Below, piece after piece: positions 22,559 to 34,635 of a stretch of 64,000 nucleotides of DNA. How positions within the stretch are numbered: the stretch's first letter is position 1; every line of letters begins with the position of its first letter. Made by a program: the position numbers and the translations under genes. The notes under the pieces are model-generated. The model ran no database searches. It worked only from the letters and a program-made list of their open reading frames with translations, and was not told where the DNA came from. The stretch covers positions 2,914,001 to 2,978,000 of the forward strand of contig BCKC01000006.1 of NCBI GenBank assembly GCA_001600455.1, written 5' to 3'. Origin of the DNA: Endocalyx cinctus (lineage: Eukaryota; Ascomycota; Sordariomycetes; Amphisphaeriales; Apiosporaceae).

Positions 22559-25324
22559 CGTATATATGTAGTGATACTTTCTGGGAGTTATCAATTGGAA
22601 GTTAAGTGTCGAATTAATAAGAAGGGAATTCAGTAGTAATGGTAGAAATATCGATGAAGAAGTATTGGTATTAATTCAGAGTTTAAAGACTGATGTGACG
22701 ATGTAGAAATTCAATGGATCAAAACTTCGATGGTCCCTTCGAGTCTTTAAATAAGTAGAAAGAATTCGAAAAGAAAAACCCTTTCTCCGAAGAGTAAAAA
22801 TAAAATTCATGGCTTGTTTCGCTAGCTGTGAAAATGGAACTATTTTCAGGCCGGGTATATCGTTATGCGTCCCAGGCCCGGGGGATCAGACTGTCTTTAT
22901 GTAAAGATTTATTTACTTTGCCTGTAGGTAGGTGTTGTGTAAAAGGACGCAATGTTTTAAAGTTTTTTTTTCTTCAAAATAGAGGTACCCGGTCCAGCTT
23001 TAGCGACAGCCTCATGATATAAACACACGGCCAGACTTATTCGCTTGCCCTTATATAGCAACGGAAGGTATAGAAAACCCCAACATAAGAGCGGCAATTT
23101 CTCTAGTACGAAACAGGCCATCTCAGCTGGAAGCCACGACGACTTTTGTTGCACATTTTTTCCCTTGCCAACCTCCTTGGTTTACCAGATGCTGCCCGCT
23201 AATCTACGTATATTCTATCGACTTAGACGAGTGTATCTACCCTAAGACTATATGTACCTAGCTAGGTAGAGAACAACCCTGCAATCGCTGATGAACTCAA
23301 CAATGAGGCATCCAACATAAATAATATGTACTACTTAAACCGTAGCAAAATGATAGAATACATCAACGAATGTAGATAATACAATACAATAATTCATTGC
23401 CATGAATTCATTTACTATTATCACTCCCAATGGCTAATGACATTGCCAGGACTGCTAAATAACTACTAAGAATAATTATAGGAGTGAAGGCTACATCCAT
23501 ATGTCATACTTTGACTGGCATTCCAGACCTCGAGACTATGTAATTAATCTCTGAGACTGGATTCTTGTTGATAGAATAGGCAATTAGTTAAAGTGGAAGC
23601 CACGCTGTCCACATTACCAACCTCTTTTAGGTGGTGTATGTGGTATCCATGGATGTGACATGTTCGTCTGTACACCGGCCGTAACTACTACTTACACTGG
23701 CCCCAATGATTCAAGTTAGTACTGCATGTTATATGAAGCAAGCTGTCATTTTATTTCCCATAGATACAACGCCTTCCCATACAAAAATATACTATCTCGC
23801 TTTGATTATGCAACTAGTCCCTTACGTCCACGGGTATGTAAGAGTAGTACGATACGCTACGTAGCTATATAGCATTAAGCAAGAGTAAAAAGTTTTTTTT
23901 TTTTTTTTTTGACTTTTTTTCTGTTAAATTATTTCAAAAAGTTCCATGTTCTAGTTCCTATACAAATTGGATGGGAAGTAGAACAGACATGTTGTTTCTG
24001 CTCTATTTCGCTGACCTGTACTATATACAAGTACTTAAACATGTCACTATTGTCGGGTATATGAGACCGGTTTAATGGTATAAGTAACATATGTACCTAG
24101 GTATGGTATCAGAAACCTTTGAATTATCTAAGTGAAAAACGCGGTTTTGTATGGGAAATAGGGGCCGGTAGGGGGTGGCCGATAGGTTGGTTAGAGGCAT
24201 TAGTAGAATCACTCCTATTTTCCTACTTTTTCAACATTATCAATACATCAACTCCCCTTTGGGGGTGTGCCCAATTTCATCACTATTTTCAATTGCAATA
24301 TTCAACAAACCGAGGTTCTGGTACAAGGGTAGCACGTGACTGGAAGTATTATCCATCTAGCCCTGGAGATGGATGCTGCTTAGTACCTACAGAGTGCTGT
24401 TTTTACCTATTTACTTCAATGTTAAGTACCTAAGTAGTTATTACTTACTTAGTCAAACAATGTACGAAGTACCTGCTGCTTCATTCGGCTCTTAATCTCA
24501 ACATTTTCTACTTCGCGAGCTCTGATTTAGTCTCAGGGACATTAGACTGGGGCATGGAGCTAGCAGCGTGGCTTTGGCTAATGCTTCTCGCTTTGACAGT
24601 CGTCAGGCCGGCTCATATGAACTTTGTGTTCTTACCGGATTGGATTCAGTTGAGGTGGATGACTGTGGCATTGTGGCGGTGCTAGTTGATGACGCAGAGA
24701 GATAACTAACACAGAGTCTAAAAAAATATACTTAATTCTCGAGGGGTCTATATTTAGTTAGTTAGTTTAGCTTTTATCAACAAGTTTTATACAGTACCCC
24801 GATTTGCAGAATTGTCTGCTTTGTTCCTGTTCACTATGTACTAGGTAGGTAGGTTGATAGAGGGGTACGAATATAAGGTTTATTGGAAGGCACCAGTTGG
24901 ATGGGGAGTACTTGAGGTCATAGGCCCATATAATACAATCACCACCGTCCATCGGAACATAAATATACTGTATATTAAGACAGAGTTACTTAATGGTACA
25001 CGCTATTAACCTGCTACTATGCATTGGAATGTTAGTAGGGGAGTACCTAATAAGCTCATAATATACTATAAGGAAAGCACAATCGTCCTACGGGACAAAT
25101 ATTAATAAAGTTCACTTGTTCCAATCGGTCAAAACAAACTTAAACAATGTCCACGGTAATAAACCTGGGGTTGTCATTAGTTCAGGGCAAAAGTTTATCC
25201 AAGGCTACTATTAATGAGCATTACAAATTCGAATATATCTACGGAGTAGGGACTTGCGTAATAGTAGATTACACAGTAAACTATGGTACATAAGACCTTG
25301 TAAGCTTGTACGCCTTTGAGCGCC

Positions 25325-25349
25325 CTTTCGACCTTTCGACCTTTCGACA
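25325..25349. repeat. Three tandem copies of an 8-nt unit
   Basis: CTTTCGAC is repeated three times head to tail in the long spacer. No function is apparent. Confidence 0.7.
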
Positions 25350-26101
25350 CCGCCAAGACACTATACTACTTTTAGACAATTTTGGTGTGCACGAGCCAGG
25401 TACATAGAGCCTGGAAATGCACGGGCTATTTGGATAGTTGATTGAACCTCATTTTGCTTAGAAACAGTTTATATCTACGGTAAGAAAAGAAACAGAGTTT
25501 TATTGGTAGGATATTTGCTGTTTCTTGTTAAGTTTATTTTCTACGTTTTTATTCTTATTTTTCGTAAGTACATATCCAGCTCTCCCCTCTAGCTGTCTAG
25601 ATGGTCCGCAACTAAATTTACGTACTTATCGCGGTTTATAAATCTCCCGCATCAGACCCTAGCTGCCTAGTTGGCGCCAGGGGCCCCCGCATTTCAATTT
25701 CAATACTCCTACAAACCAGTTGATTAGCAAGCTACAAACATCCATGAATCCTTCAAGTTTTCCACTCTATCACGAACAGTGTAGAGCGCTCATTAATAGA
25801 CCCGATCGATATATAAGCCAATCACTAATACAAGCTAACAATTATGCTAGGTATTAAAAGTGAAATTTGCTGATCTGCTACTTCTCAATAAGAGTCATCC
25901 ATGCCACTATCGTCTTCCCCCCGGTCGGTCAGTAAGGTTATATACCAATATTCACTTCAAACCCACATTAGAGCTCCGTCAGTGTAATCCGCAATGACAC
26001 ATTATTATATGATGAGTAATAGCCATGCAGAATGCCATAGAAGACTCGTCATGGCGTGCCAAGCAACAAAATTTTAGGTCCATGCTGTATCGACGAGGGC
26101 G

Positions 26102-26109
26102 TATATAAG
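26102..26109 (+). promoter_or_regulatory. Candidate TATA box
   Basis: TATATAAG about 120 nt upstream of the ATG at 26227. The frame upstream of that ATG is open but lacks protein-like content, which supports this as promoter/leader. Confidence 0.45.
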
Positions 26110-26226
26110 GAGTACGTATCTCCTCCACGAAGAAAAGTTAGCTGCGACAAGAGAAGATTGTTCAAGATATCCCGTCCATTCTTGCGTTTCCCATTTATAA
26201 GCCTAGACACAGATATATACACAGCT

Positions 26227-27377
26227 ATGCATCTCAAGAATCGCGTTCTTGCCGTCGCTCCCCTCATAGGTCTAGTGACATCCCTCACTCCGTTTGACCA
26301 ATGGGAACATGGCCGCGTAGCGCTGCAGGACGTCAGCATTCACTTCCGGTACGCCGGTTCTGGGCCACCTTTACTCCTCGTACACGGTAACCCGCAGTTC
26401 AGCTTAACCTGGCAATTCGTCGGTCCCATACTCGCCCAGAACTACACCGTCATCGCGCCGGATAACCGAGGTGCGGGAGACTCCAGCATACCGCCCTCCA
26501 TATACACCTCCGGGTCCGAGTACGACGCCGCGACCTCGGCCTCGGACCTCAAAGGTCTCCTGGATTTCCTCAACATATCGTCGACGTACGTCTTCTCCCA
26601 CGACAAGGGCGTCGGCATATCCAGCGCGCTCGCGCTGCAAAACCCGGGCTTGGTCAAGCGGCTCGGAGTCGCCGAGTACGTCCTGCCGGGGTTCGGTTAC
26701 GAAGGAGCGGCGACGCCGGAGCCGTTTTGGGACCTGTACCAGAATCCGCAGCTCGCGCTGTTCTCCATCCCGGACCTGGCCGAGTTCCTGATCGCGGGCA
26801 GGGAGAAGGAGTTCCTGCTGTGGTACTTCTACCACGGCAGCTACTCGGGCGTCGCGTCTTTTTCGGAGGATACCGTCAATAGATACGCGTCTAGCGTAGC
26901 GAAGCCGGGATTCTTAAGAGCTATGTTCGGCCCTTTCTCGGCGGCCGCGATTAACGCCGATAATCAGTTTTTCACGGCCGCGCTGAACGCGAGTAAGCTC
27001 GATATACCGGTCTTGGGCATGGGTGGGGAGGCGAGCTTCGGCCTGCCGGATGTGCTCCAGAGTGTTTTCGAGCCGCTCGCGGATAATCTCGAGATAGATA
27101 TTATACCTAATGCGGGGCACTGGGTTGGTAAGTTTTTTTCTCTTTTTTTTCTTAAACTGTTAATATGGTAGTACCTTACTAATCAAACTTTTCGCCCTTA
27201 GCCGATGAGAACCCGACCTACGTCGCAAATCGAGTCCTACAGTTCTTGAGCGAGGACGATTCGCCGTTACCGGCGGCTCCGGATCTAACAAAATCTTTCA
27301 AGGACAAAGTGACTCTTAAAGTAGGGTATTATGGCACTTATAGGAATGCCGCTTTGGGTGGTTATGTACCCTCGTGA
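26227..27377 (+). CDS. Secreted alpha/beta hydrolase, epoxide hydrolase/haloalkane dehalogenase type
   Basis: Exons 26227-27127 and 27202-27377 give 358 aa. The ATG at 26227 puts a signal-peptide-like segment first (positive HLKNR, then LAVAPLIGLVTSL). The fold marks are LLLVHGNPQ (residues 50-57, HGNP oxyanion motif), APDNRGAGDSS, and the nucleophile elbow FSHDKG with Asp126, as in epoxide hydrolases and dehalogenases rather than Ser esterases. The catalytic His is in NAGHW (about 297), immediately before the intron. A cap region lies between. Most relatives are intracellular, so a leader peptide is notable. The substrate may be an epoxide or haloalkane; it cannot be fixed from sequence. Confidence 0.9.
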
Positions 27378-28362
27378 TATTCCTATCTTTATGTAGATAA
27401 CATAATTTTTAAGCAGCGAGGTTTAAATAATTTCATACCGGGAAAGAAAAATGAAATGATGTGGTGAATATAGTCTCCTCTCCGAAGTCAGCTTCCCGAG
27501 GATGATAATATCGAGATTTCCAAAAAGGTTTAGGGAAGAATTCCAGCCACATCTTACCACCAGCCACTCTGCCACTTCGGCGTGAGTCACGATAATACGG
27601 CGTAATTTTAGTAAGGTATTATGCTGTATCCATGAATGTAATAAAATAACCGTCTCCGAGTTATGTAACACGTAACACTATATGGGACCAGTAGGATCGA
27701 CCGCTCCTATCGGACTGATTGGACGTATGTAGATCAGTACAATTGCTGACGTTCGATGGTCCAAATTCAATTGTTTTTCTTATGTAACGTAAGCAAATAA
27801 TGTTAAGCTAGTGTTCCAGTAGATCCAATAATATGTGATAACCGCGACGATCATGATAATTGTGGGAAGATAACCATACTTAAGCTGAAGAAAAGTACTG
27901 TGTTTTCATAAACCAAGCTTTGGAGTTTAACTCAGGCTTTTAAGTTATAGATATATTCAGTCTGTCAATTATACGTAAATATCGAGGTATTTTCATGAAT
28001 AGTAGAGGCTGATACTATTTATTATCTACGATGCCGACAGAATCACCAGTGGGCTGTGTGTTCTAGTGTATTAGCCTGTCGTGGCATCTAAATATAGCAC
28101 TTGGCAAAATCAAATGTGAGGTAATATTCTTATTTAAGCACGAGTCATTTCCATATTTGGATCGTGGGGAGTAGTATGATCAACCTATCTGCCTGTAAGA
28201 TGAGTTTGTATCCGTCTTGGATATAAAAGGAGTCGTCTACCTGTCTACGTCAATTACACCATGCTTTTGAAAATTTTCAGCTCTCGTATGCTGAAGTATT
28301 TATTTTTCATATAATTATAACACCAACTAAACCAAATATCTGAGGCAAACATCTCATTATCA
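27378..28362. other. Intergenic
   Basis: The 3' region of the hydrolase and the promoter of the aldo-keto reductase. Nothing else recognised. Confidence 0.5.
28222..28229 (+). promoter_or_regulatory. Candidate TATA box
   Basis: TATAAAAG about 140 nt upstream of the aldo-keto reductase ATG. Confidence 0.5.
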
Positions 28363-29443
28363 ATGGCGGGTATCGAGATTCTCTACGGCGGCGGTTCGGT
28401 GAATAGCCAATTCGCGTTTTTCGATCCAGCTGGTCTTCCAAAGTTCGTCGATGAACTAGAGGCTTTAGGGGTTACGTCTATCGATACTGGATTCATATAT
28501 GGCGATTCGGAAGAACTACTTGGGAACGCGAAAGCTGCTACGCGATTCGCTATTCACACCAAGGGACCCGGCGGCTTTCTTCCCGGCACCAATAACAAAA
28601 GTGGCGTGGTTGGATATGGACACGAGAGTCTGAAGAGGCTACATGTTCAATCAGTATGTCTGTTAGATGGATATATGCAAGATATCAGTTGCGAGAATGC
28701 TTCTTCAATCAGCCTATACTAATTGCTTATCAATGTAGGTTGATACGTACTACCTCCATTCTCCTGACAGATATAGCGATTTGAAAGAAACTCTGGAGGG
28801 GATAAATGAGCTACACAAGGCAGGTGCGTTCCGCCGTTTCGGGCTGTCAAACCACCGCGCCGAGGACGTGGAAGAAGTGATGCGCGTTGCCAAGGAGAAC
28901 GGGTATGTGCTACCTACGGTCTATCAAGGGCCTTACTCGGCCGTCACGCGTCGCATGGAAACAGAACTGCTTCCTATATTACGCAAGCACGGTATTAGCT
29001 TCATCGGCTACAGCACTTTGGCAGCGGGGTTCTTAACGAAGACGTCCGAGATGCTAAGAGCAGGAGGAAAAGGGCGATGGGATCAGAACACTCCTATAGG
29101 CGTCATGTATCACAATCTGTACGGGAAGCCATCTATGCTAGACGCCCTCGACGCTTGGAACGCCATTGCCGAAGCTGAAGGCGTAAAAGGAGCCGAGCTG
29201 GCGTACCGGTGGATCGTGCATAGTTCGGCCCTACGTGCGGACAAATCAGACGGTCTGATTCTTGGTGGGAAAACGATTGAGAGTATGAAAGAAGTGATGG
29301 GATACATCAAAAAGGGGCCGCTGAGACCGGAAATAGTGGCCAAGATAAATGATCTTTGGGACGGTATAAAGGATGATACGCATTTGGACAATTTCAATGA
29401 TTATATGGATGCTGGTGTTCCGAAGCCGGATGGAAAGAAATAG
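28363..29443 (+). CDS. Aldo-keto reductase (AKR7-like)
   Basis: Exons 28363-28653 and 28739-29443 give 331 aa, normal for the family. It reduces aldehydes or ketones with NADPH in the cytosol. The tetrad is visible: Asp41 in SIDTGFIYG, Tyr46, Lys67 in AIHTKGPGG, and His103 in YYLHSPD, which lies just after the intron. FRRFGLSNHRAEDV and GYSTLAAGFL match the barrel strands of the AKR7/aflatoxin-aldehyde reductase branch. The N-terminus (GIEILYGGGSVN) is the usual first strand. The substrate is unknown; no toxin pathway gene is next to it. Confidence 0.95.
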
Positions 29444-31040
29444 AGAAGACAATTGAACAGAAGTTATCTCAATTCGGTTCAATGTAAAAAATGATATCGT
29501 AACCCTTTTTATTCTGCCTATCTTCATTGATGTGCCACCTTCGAAAGACACAATGTATCACGTGACTCGGTAAACAGCATTTGAGATAACGGGGGCGGAT
29601 GAGTACTACGTAACATGATAGGGCTAGCACATAACAGTACATTGTAGAGAAATCAAGGGTATAGAATATGAACTCGTAAGTAATATGTTTCAATAGAGAT
29701 CGAAAATTTAGAATTTCCCTTTGTGAATCGTTGCATCTCTAAGCAGGCTGACGCGAAGAGGTACCATCGTGTATTAGTGAGAAATATACACCGATAGCAA
29801 GATGGGTAGGTTTGAATTAGTACATCTATCGGTTAATATTGTTAGTTCTATCCATCGATATGATTGTTGTCCACATGGATGATTACAATGTAGCTGGTTA
29901 ATCGTACATAATGGCGAGGTTGGTAGAGAAGGGCGAGAGAAAAAAAAAAAAAGAAAAGAAGTTAAGAGTATGAATCGAACCCAGGTCTAGAAGGTACAAG
30001 CTAATTACATCTATCGTGATTTTGAAAATCATAACCCCTTGACCAAAGATGCGAAATAAAGCTATCGCAATCAGGCAAGTACCAGGTACAAGCTGTACGG
30101 ACCGGGAAGAAGAATACATGAGAAACAAAAGACTCCAAACACCAAAGTAAAGACAGTTAGCACTTCGAGAAATAGACATATACAACTGGAAATTATATGA
30201 AAAATTTGATGAATATGAGAAAATAAAAGAAAGGATATATCAAAATGACAAAAAAGTCCAGAACGCGGTGACTTCTTAACCAGCGCCTGTCGAAAAACCC
30301 TCTTGCAGATTTTTCTAGGTGTCTAGTCCCTGGTCATTAACCATCTCTGACAGTCGGGAATCTTCCGTCATCCACGTCTCCGGTACTTCCAGTTCCACCT
30401 TGGAAAAACCACCGCTTATTTTAAGTTATAACCCTTCCAACTTCCGGGGAATGATTGTTTGCCAGTTGTCACCACCCCATCAGGTGAACACATCGCGTGC
30501 TAATCATACCGAAATGACAATTAAAGTTTTGACTTTTACAGCTGTATTTCTATTGATGATGCTATTGATATGATGCTATCGATATGTGGTATTTATTGTA
30601 CTTGCCTAACACTTGCGATCCTTCCACACCACCTTTATTTTGAAGTGTTATCCAACGACCTGCCTAATACTTCTGATGGCGATCACCCTTTGGCTTACTA
30701 AAAACCTTCTGGCTAATTTCTCATGACCGGTATTCCCTACTCTATTATTCAATGATTTTTTTCTACTCGATACATGTCGTCTACATCTGGCTCATCAACT
30801 GCTAGAATATTATCCATTGTTACTGGCTACTTGGAAGGCATCATCACGCGACTTGGACTGTGTATTGACCAATGTACCAACATTTGTCCGCTGAGACTAT
30901 CTACATTCAGTTCCTGGTGTCTCCTTGTTATCACATTGTAAAAAAATTTAACATAAATTGATGCTGAAAATTGTTAGATGATTTTAATCTAATAATCCGT
31001 GCATCTATCAATTATATCAAGATAACTTAGTTTTTTGACA
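29444..31040. other. Intergenic with a tRNA-like relic
   Basis: About 1.6 kb between the aldo-keto reductase and the 3' end of the rhodanese gene. Apart from the tRNA-like segment at 29965-30050 and an A run at 29940-29952, I see nothing. Confidence 0.5.
29965..30050 (-). pseudogene. Decayed tRNA-like element
   Basis: On the minus strand TTTGGTCAAGGGGTTATGAT resembles a pol III A box/D-arm, and CCTGGGTTCGATTC further on matches a B box/T-loop. A T-rich terminator-like run follows. The T stem and acceptor stem no longer pair, so it is not a working tRNA. Confidence 0.35.
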
Positions 31041-32678
31041 TCAATCGAGTCGGCGCTTTAAGGCGTACATTTCATTTTCGTTAATATCGCGCACGACATG
31101 AAAGCATGCGATACCATCGTTTGCGACCTGCGCTACGAGCCCATATTCCCACTCAAGATACCCCTGCATAGCCTCGCGCGCATTCTCGGTTCCTTCGTAC
31201 GGGCGCTTATACACATCAATAGGGTCCGACAACCACCTACATTCTGTCTCCAGAGCACCCAAGCCAGCCGCTTGCCAAGCTTTAGTGCCTCCGCTCAGAT
31301 ATACGACTTGTCGCGAAGAGCCAGACGAGACCGCATCCCGCGCATCATCCAGATTACTAGCGGCCACTCCGCCATCGGGCGAGGTGAGCACGATAGGACC
31401 AACGCCGGGCACGGATCGAAGATCGCGAGCCAGCTCTGGCCCGGAGGTAAACCAAGCGCCGGGGATATGGCCTTTGCGATACACCGGGCTGCGGGCAAGG
31501 TCGACGATAGTCGCATCGGCGAGCTTGGCTAGATCTGTGACTTCTATGGCACCGGAGCTTGAGAGAGGCTGCCAAGACGGCGTTTCGGCTCGACGAATGA
31601 CTTCGGGCGGCGCGGAACCATTTTCTAAGACGTGAACGTCCCATCCAAGTTGGACTAGCCAGCTGGCCGTCATCAACGCCCTCACCCCGTCCGTGTCGTA
31701 CAAGACCAAGCGAGCTCCCCTTATGCCCACCCATTCGTCGGTGGCTTGAACCAGCTGACCACCAGGTGCGGATTGGAATCCTTCTGGGTGACCCTCGGCG
31801 TATTCGCTCGGGTCTCTCACATCCAGCAAGTAAAGGGTTCTGTCTTGAGACTCTTCGCCAAATTTCTTTAGCTGCTCGCTGTTGATAGTAGACACGCCGA
31901 CGTGTTCGGCCCATTTTCGAGCATATTCTTGCGACTTTTCCAGTGCTTCTTCCGACGGCTGCCCGACCTTCTGCACTGCGCCTTTATCTAGCTTCAGACC
32001 ATCTAGTGTCCATCCGATGGTACCGTTTCTGAGTGCAACGACCTTGTTCGGAATCGCCGAATTGACAAGTGTCTGAGTGCCGATGATGCTTCGCGTGCGA
32101 CCGGCGCAGTGAACGATAACAGTAGTATCAGGGTCAGGTGCCGCCTCGAAGAGCCGGTACAAGAGCTCGCCACCGGGACAGCTCTGTCCTCTCGGAAGGC
32201 TCATCGTGTGGTACTCTTCATATCGCCTGGCATCCAAAACCACCACGTTCTTATCGTTCTCTAGGAGACTACTGACCTCTCGGGCAGGTAAGGACGGCGT
32301 GTGGCGAATGGCCTCGACCAGTTCGCCGAATGCCTTGGAGGGCACGTTGACGTCTCGGAAAACCTCACCGTATCGCGCGTAGGTTGATAATCCGCCTTCG
32401 AGGATGTAGACGTCGGGATACCCCAGGGCTAGTACCCGAGCCGCGGCGCGTTCGGCGTAGCCTTCCCCGTCATCGTAAACCACTATCGGCACCGACAATC
32501 GCGGGACTAACGCCGGTAACTTGACTTCGATTTCGGATACGGGCACCGTCACGGCGAAAAAGGGGTGCGCATCTGAATATGGACCTTCCTCCCGGACGTC
32601 AAGTAGTGCGATCTCGGTCCGATTTACCCAGTACCGGCGCAACTCTTGCGCAGTCATGGATTTGATCATGGTTTTCAT
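31041..32678 (-). CDS. Four-domain rhodanese-like protein
   Basis: Single exon, about 545 aa from the ATG at 32678 (the frame reaches a TTG 12 nt upstream). Four tandem rhodanese folds are visible from repeats of LLDVRE/VLDARR/LLDVRDPSEY/IVDLAR and gain-of-strand motifs such as YILEGG, VHVLENG and VVYLSGG. Only domain 2 keeps a catalytic Cys (about 191) in VHCAGRTRS; in domain 1 (VYDDGEG), domain 3 (LYDTDGV) and domain 4 (LTSPDGG) it is replaced. Rhodaneses move sulfane sulfur from thiosulfate or persulfides to an acceptor. The inactive domains may be structural. It faces away from the methyltransferase gene, sharing a promoter region of about 760 bp. Confidence 0.9.
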   Translation of the reverse strand: MKTMIKSMTAQELRRYWVNRTEIALLDVREEGPYSDAHPFFAVTVPVSEIEVKLPALVPRLSVPIVVYDDGEGYAERAAARVLALGYPDVYILEGGLSTYARYGEVFRDVNVPSKAFGELVEAIRHTPSLPAREVSSLLENDKNVVVLDARRYEEYHTMSLPRGQSCPGGELLYRLFEAAPDPDTTVIVHCAGRTRSIIGTQTLVNSAIPNKVVALRNGTIGWTLDGLKLDKGAVQKVGQPSEEALEKSQEYARKWAEHVGVSTINSEQLKKFGEESQDRTLYLLDVRDPSEYAEGHPEGFQSAPGGQLVQATDEWVGIRGARLVLYDTDGVRALMTASWLVQLGWDVHVLENGSAPPEVIRRAETPSWQPLSSSGAIEVTDLAKLADATIVDLARSPVYRKGHIPGAWFTSGPELARDLRSVPGVGPIVLTSPDGGVAASNLDDARDAVSSGSSRQVVYLSGGTKAWQAAGLGALETECRWLSDPIDVYKRPYEGTENAREAMQGYLEWEYGLVAQVANDGIACFHVVRDINENEMYALKRRLD

Positions 32679-33434
32679 CTTGGTAATCAATCCTGGTGCG
32701 AGATATCAAGCTGTTGCAGTGCGTCAATGCAGGGACGGAGCTCCCTACGTTATGCTGCTCGATTAGGGGGCGTTGAAATACTACGTGCAATTGGCGGGGT
32801 CGAGCGAAGTAGGTATAGCGTTTTAGTAAGTATACAATAACGGAGTGTTTTGGTATACGACAATCGGAAACACTCCGAGAATGTGGCTTTAATTGCCTAT
32901 TGGTGTGCATTTGAGTGGAATCGCTGCAAGGGAGTGGGTCTCTCTAGCACGACATCATATCACGCCAATTTGGAGAGCATCTCCACAATCCGTTTCCGAA
33001 TTGGAGCTTGAGCAACCTGAGCTTTATGGTGGACCCTTGATAAGGGGTAGCTTGAGCCCACTCTGAGCCAGTTTGGAGCCAGCGTGAGCCGTGCTCTGCC
33101 CACGATATGGGTTAAGACATATGACTTTCAGAGTTTACAGGATTGGATTCACCGTTTCGTTTGAATGGATGCATTAAGAGTGTATTCTGGCACCAACAAA
33201 TCACATGATCTTACTCCTTTTCCAAGGCTATTATTAATGTCCCCGGGTGCCGGCTCCTATACCCCGCTTTTATTATCCTTGAACCAAAGCTTGCTTATTG
33301 GTATATATAGTACATACAGTTAAGAACAAGTGAGACAAATTAAAACTTTTAAGTTGCTGAGATTGACTACTTAGAGTCCTGTGAATAATTACTTCACCTC
33401 ACACATCACACAAGGTCGAAAAGTCAGGAATAAA
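32679..33434. promoter_or_regulatory. Divergent intergenic region
   Basis: Region between the rhodanese gene (leftward) and the methyltransferase gene (rightward). A TATATATAG sequence near 33301-33309 could serve the methyltransferase. Near 33009-33090 runs a stretch with repeated GAGCC and TTGGAGC(C) words. Confidence 0.45.
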
Positions 33435-34305
33435 ATGAACGACCCTCAGCCAGCAAGCGGAAAGATTTTGGCTGCGAAAGAGAATTCGGCTTTATATCTG
33501 GATGAGATTCCCCCTGAAATAGAAACTGCCCGCCGTTTACTTATTCAATACACTGGTATCGCAGTTGAGGATGTTGATGCGCACATCCATAAAATAGTGA
33601 GCTAGTTCTTTCGAGTGGTATATAATTGAGCATACTCACTGAATTTTTCTAATCGAGTAGCGCGACAAAGCATGGGATGTTTTCCCATACGGTGCTATAG
33701 GCTCGTTTAGGTTTCTAGACATGGACACGACTCTCCAAAACCCACTATTTCCTGCTGTTATAGATCGCCTTAAGCGTCCAGGGTGCTCCGAGTCATTTCT
33801 AGACGTGGGATGCTGCCTTGGCCACGTTATTCGATATCTATCCATCGAAGGCGTTCCGAGTGCGCGTCTATACGGGACCGATCTGCAACCTCAGTTTCTG
33901 GACCTCGGTTATGACCTGTTCCAGGACCGAGAAAAGCCAAGAGCTACGTTTATCGCAGCGGACATGCTCAGGGATGATGATCAGAAACTGGACGAGCTTG
34001 TGGGTAAGGTCGATATCATTCATGCTTCAGCGTTCTTCCATCTATTCGAGCGTGAAGGCCAAGTAAAGGCTGCGAAACGAATGGTCAAGCTCTTGACGCC
34101 TGGTAACCCGAATGCTATGATATTCGGACATCATGGAGGTTCAAAGATCTCAGGATGGGAGAAGTACGTACTCAATGAAGAATCTTGGGGTCATATGTGG
34201 GATGAGGTCGGAGAGGCTACAGAGACAGCTTGGAGAACAGAGACAAGTGTGGAAAGCGATGATAAAGATATCAAGGTCAGATTTGCGGTATATCGTGTCG
34301 TTTAG
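33435..34305 (+). CDS. SAM-dependent methyltransferase, AusD-like
   Basis: Exons 33435-33596 and 33661-34305 give 268 aa. The donor is GTGAGC and the acceptor GAGTAG. The ATG at 33435 precedes NDPQPASGKI. Family marks: YLDEIPPEIE, RDKAWDVFPYGAIGSFRFLD, then motif I FLDVGCCLGH (about residues 100-109), YGTDLQPQFLDLGYDLF, and IIHASAFFHLFE. This layout is that of the methyltransferases found in fungal meroterpenoid clusters (AusD, Trt5 type) and other specialised pathways, where they methylate a carboxyl or hydroxyl group. No polyketide synthase or terpene cyclase is in this window, so the substrate is open. It opens the candidate metabolite block that runs to about 48 kb. Confidence 0.9.
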
Positions 34306-34635
34306 TTGTATTTCTTGTCGACAACTCGTTCTCAAGGTTTTAAGGAGCTGTTACATCCAGTTGAAATATGTTAGGTTCTTCAAAAACTACTTCACAGAGA
34401 TTAATTGATCTCGTTATCACCAAGCAAGCTCCATATTATACATAACGGGTTATTTGAGAGAAACTATGTCCAATCTCGGCTTTCAAGAAAAGTGGGGCTA
34501 AAAGGAGAGCGTGCCTTATAAGGGAAAAAAGTCCTACAAGGAGAAAAAGAGCTGTCTGGCATGACCCCGAAAGTCACTAGAATAAATAGCGATAGCCAAA
34601 AAAAAAAAAAAAAAAAAAAAAAAAGCAGCGGGTGA
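34306..34635. other. Short intergenic region with poly-A
   Basis: Convergent spacer between the methyltransferase and the first UstYa gene. It holds a run of 27 A at 34598-34624. Confidence 0.55.
34598..34624. repeat. Poly-A run of 27
   Basis: Uninterrupted A homopolymer in an intergenic spacer; its length may be unreliable in assembly. Confidence 0.9.

Larger units (their letters stand above)
22559..26226. other. Long gene-free AT-rich region
   Basis: About 3.7 kb without a recognisable gene. It contains a T run near 23894-23910, a triple CTTTCGAC repeat near 25325-25348, and several short AT palindromes. Frames such as 24119-24433 lack domain signals. A gene-poor, possibly RIP-affected spacer. 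Confidence 0.55.

Noticed and set aside
24119..24433. 104-codon open frame in the long spacer
   Set aside because: No domain, no neighbouring exon, composition like the surrounding AT-rich DNA.
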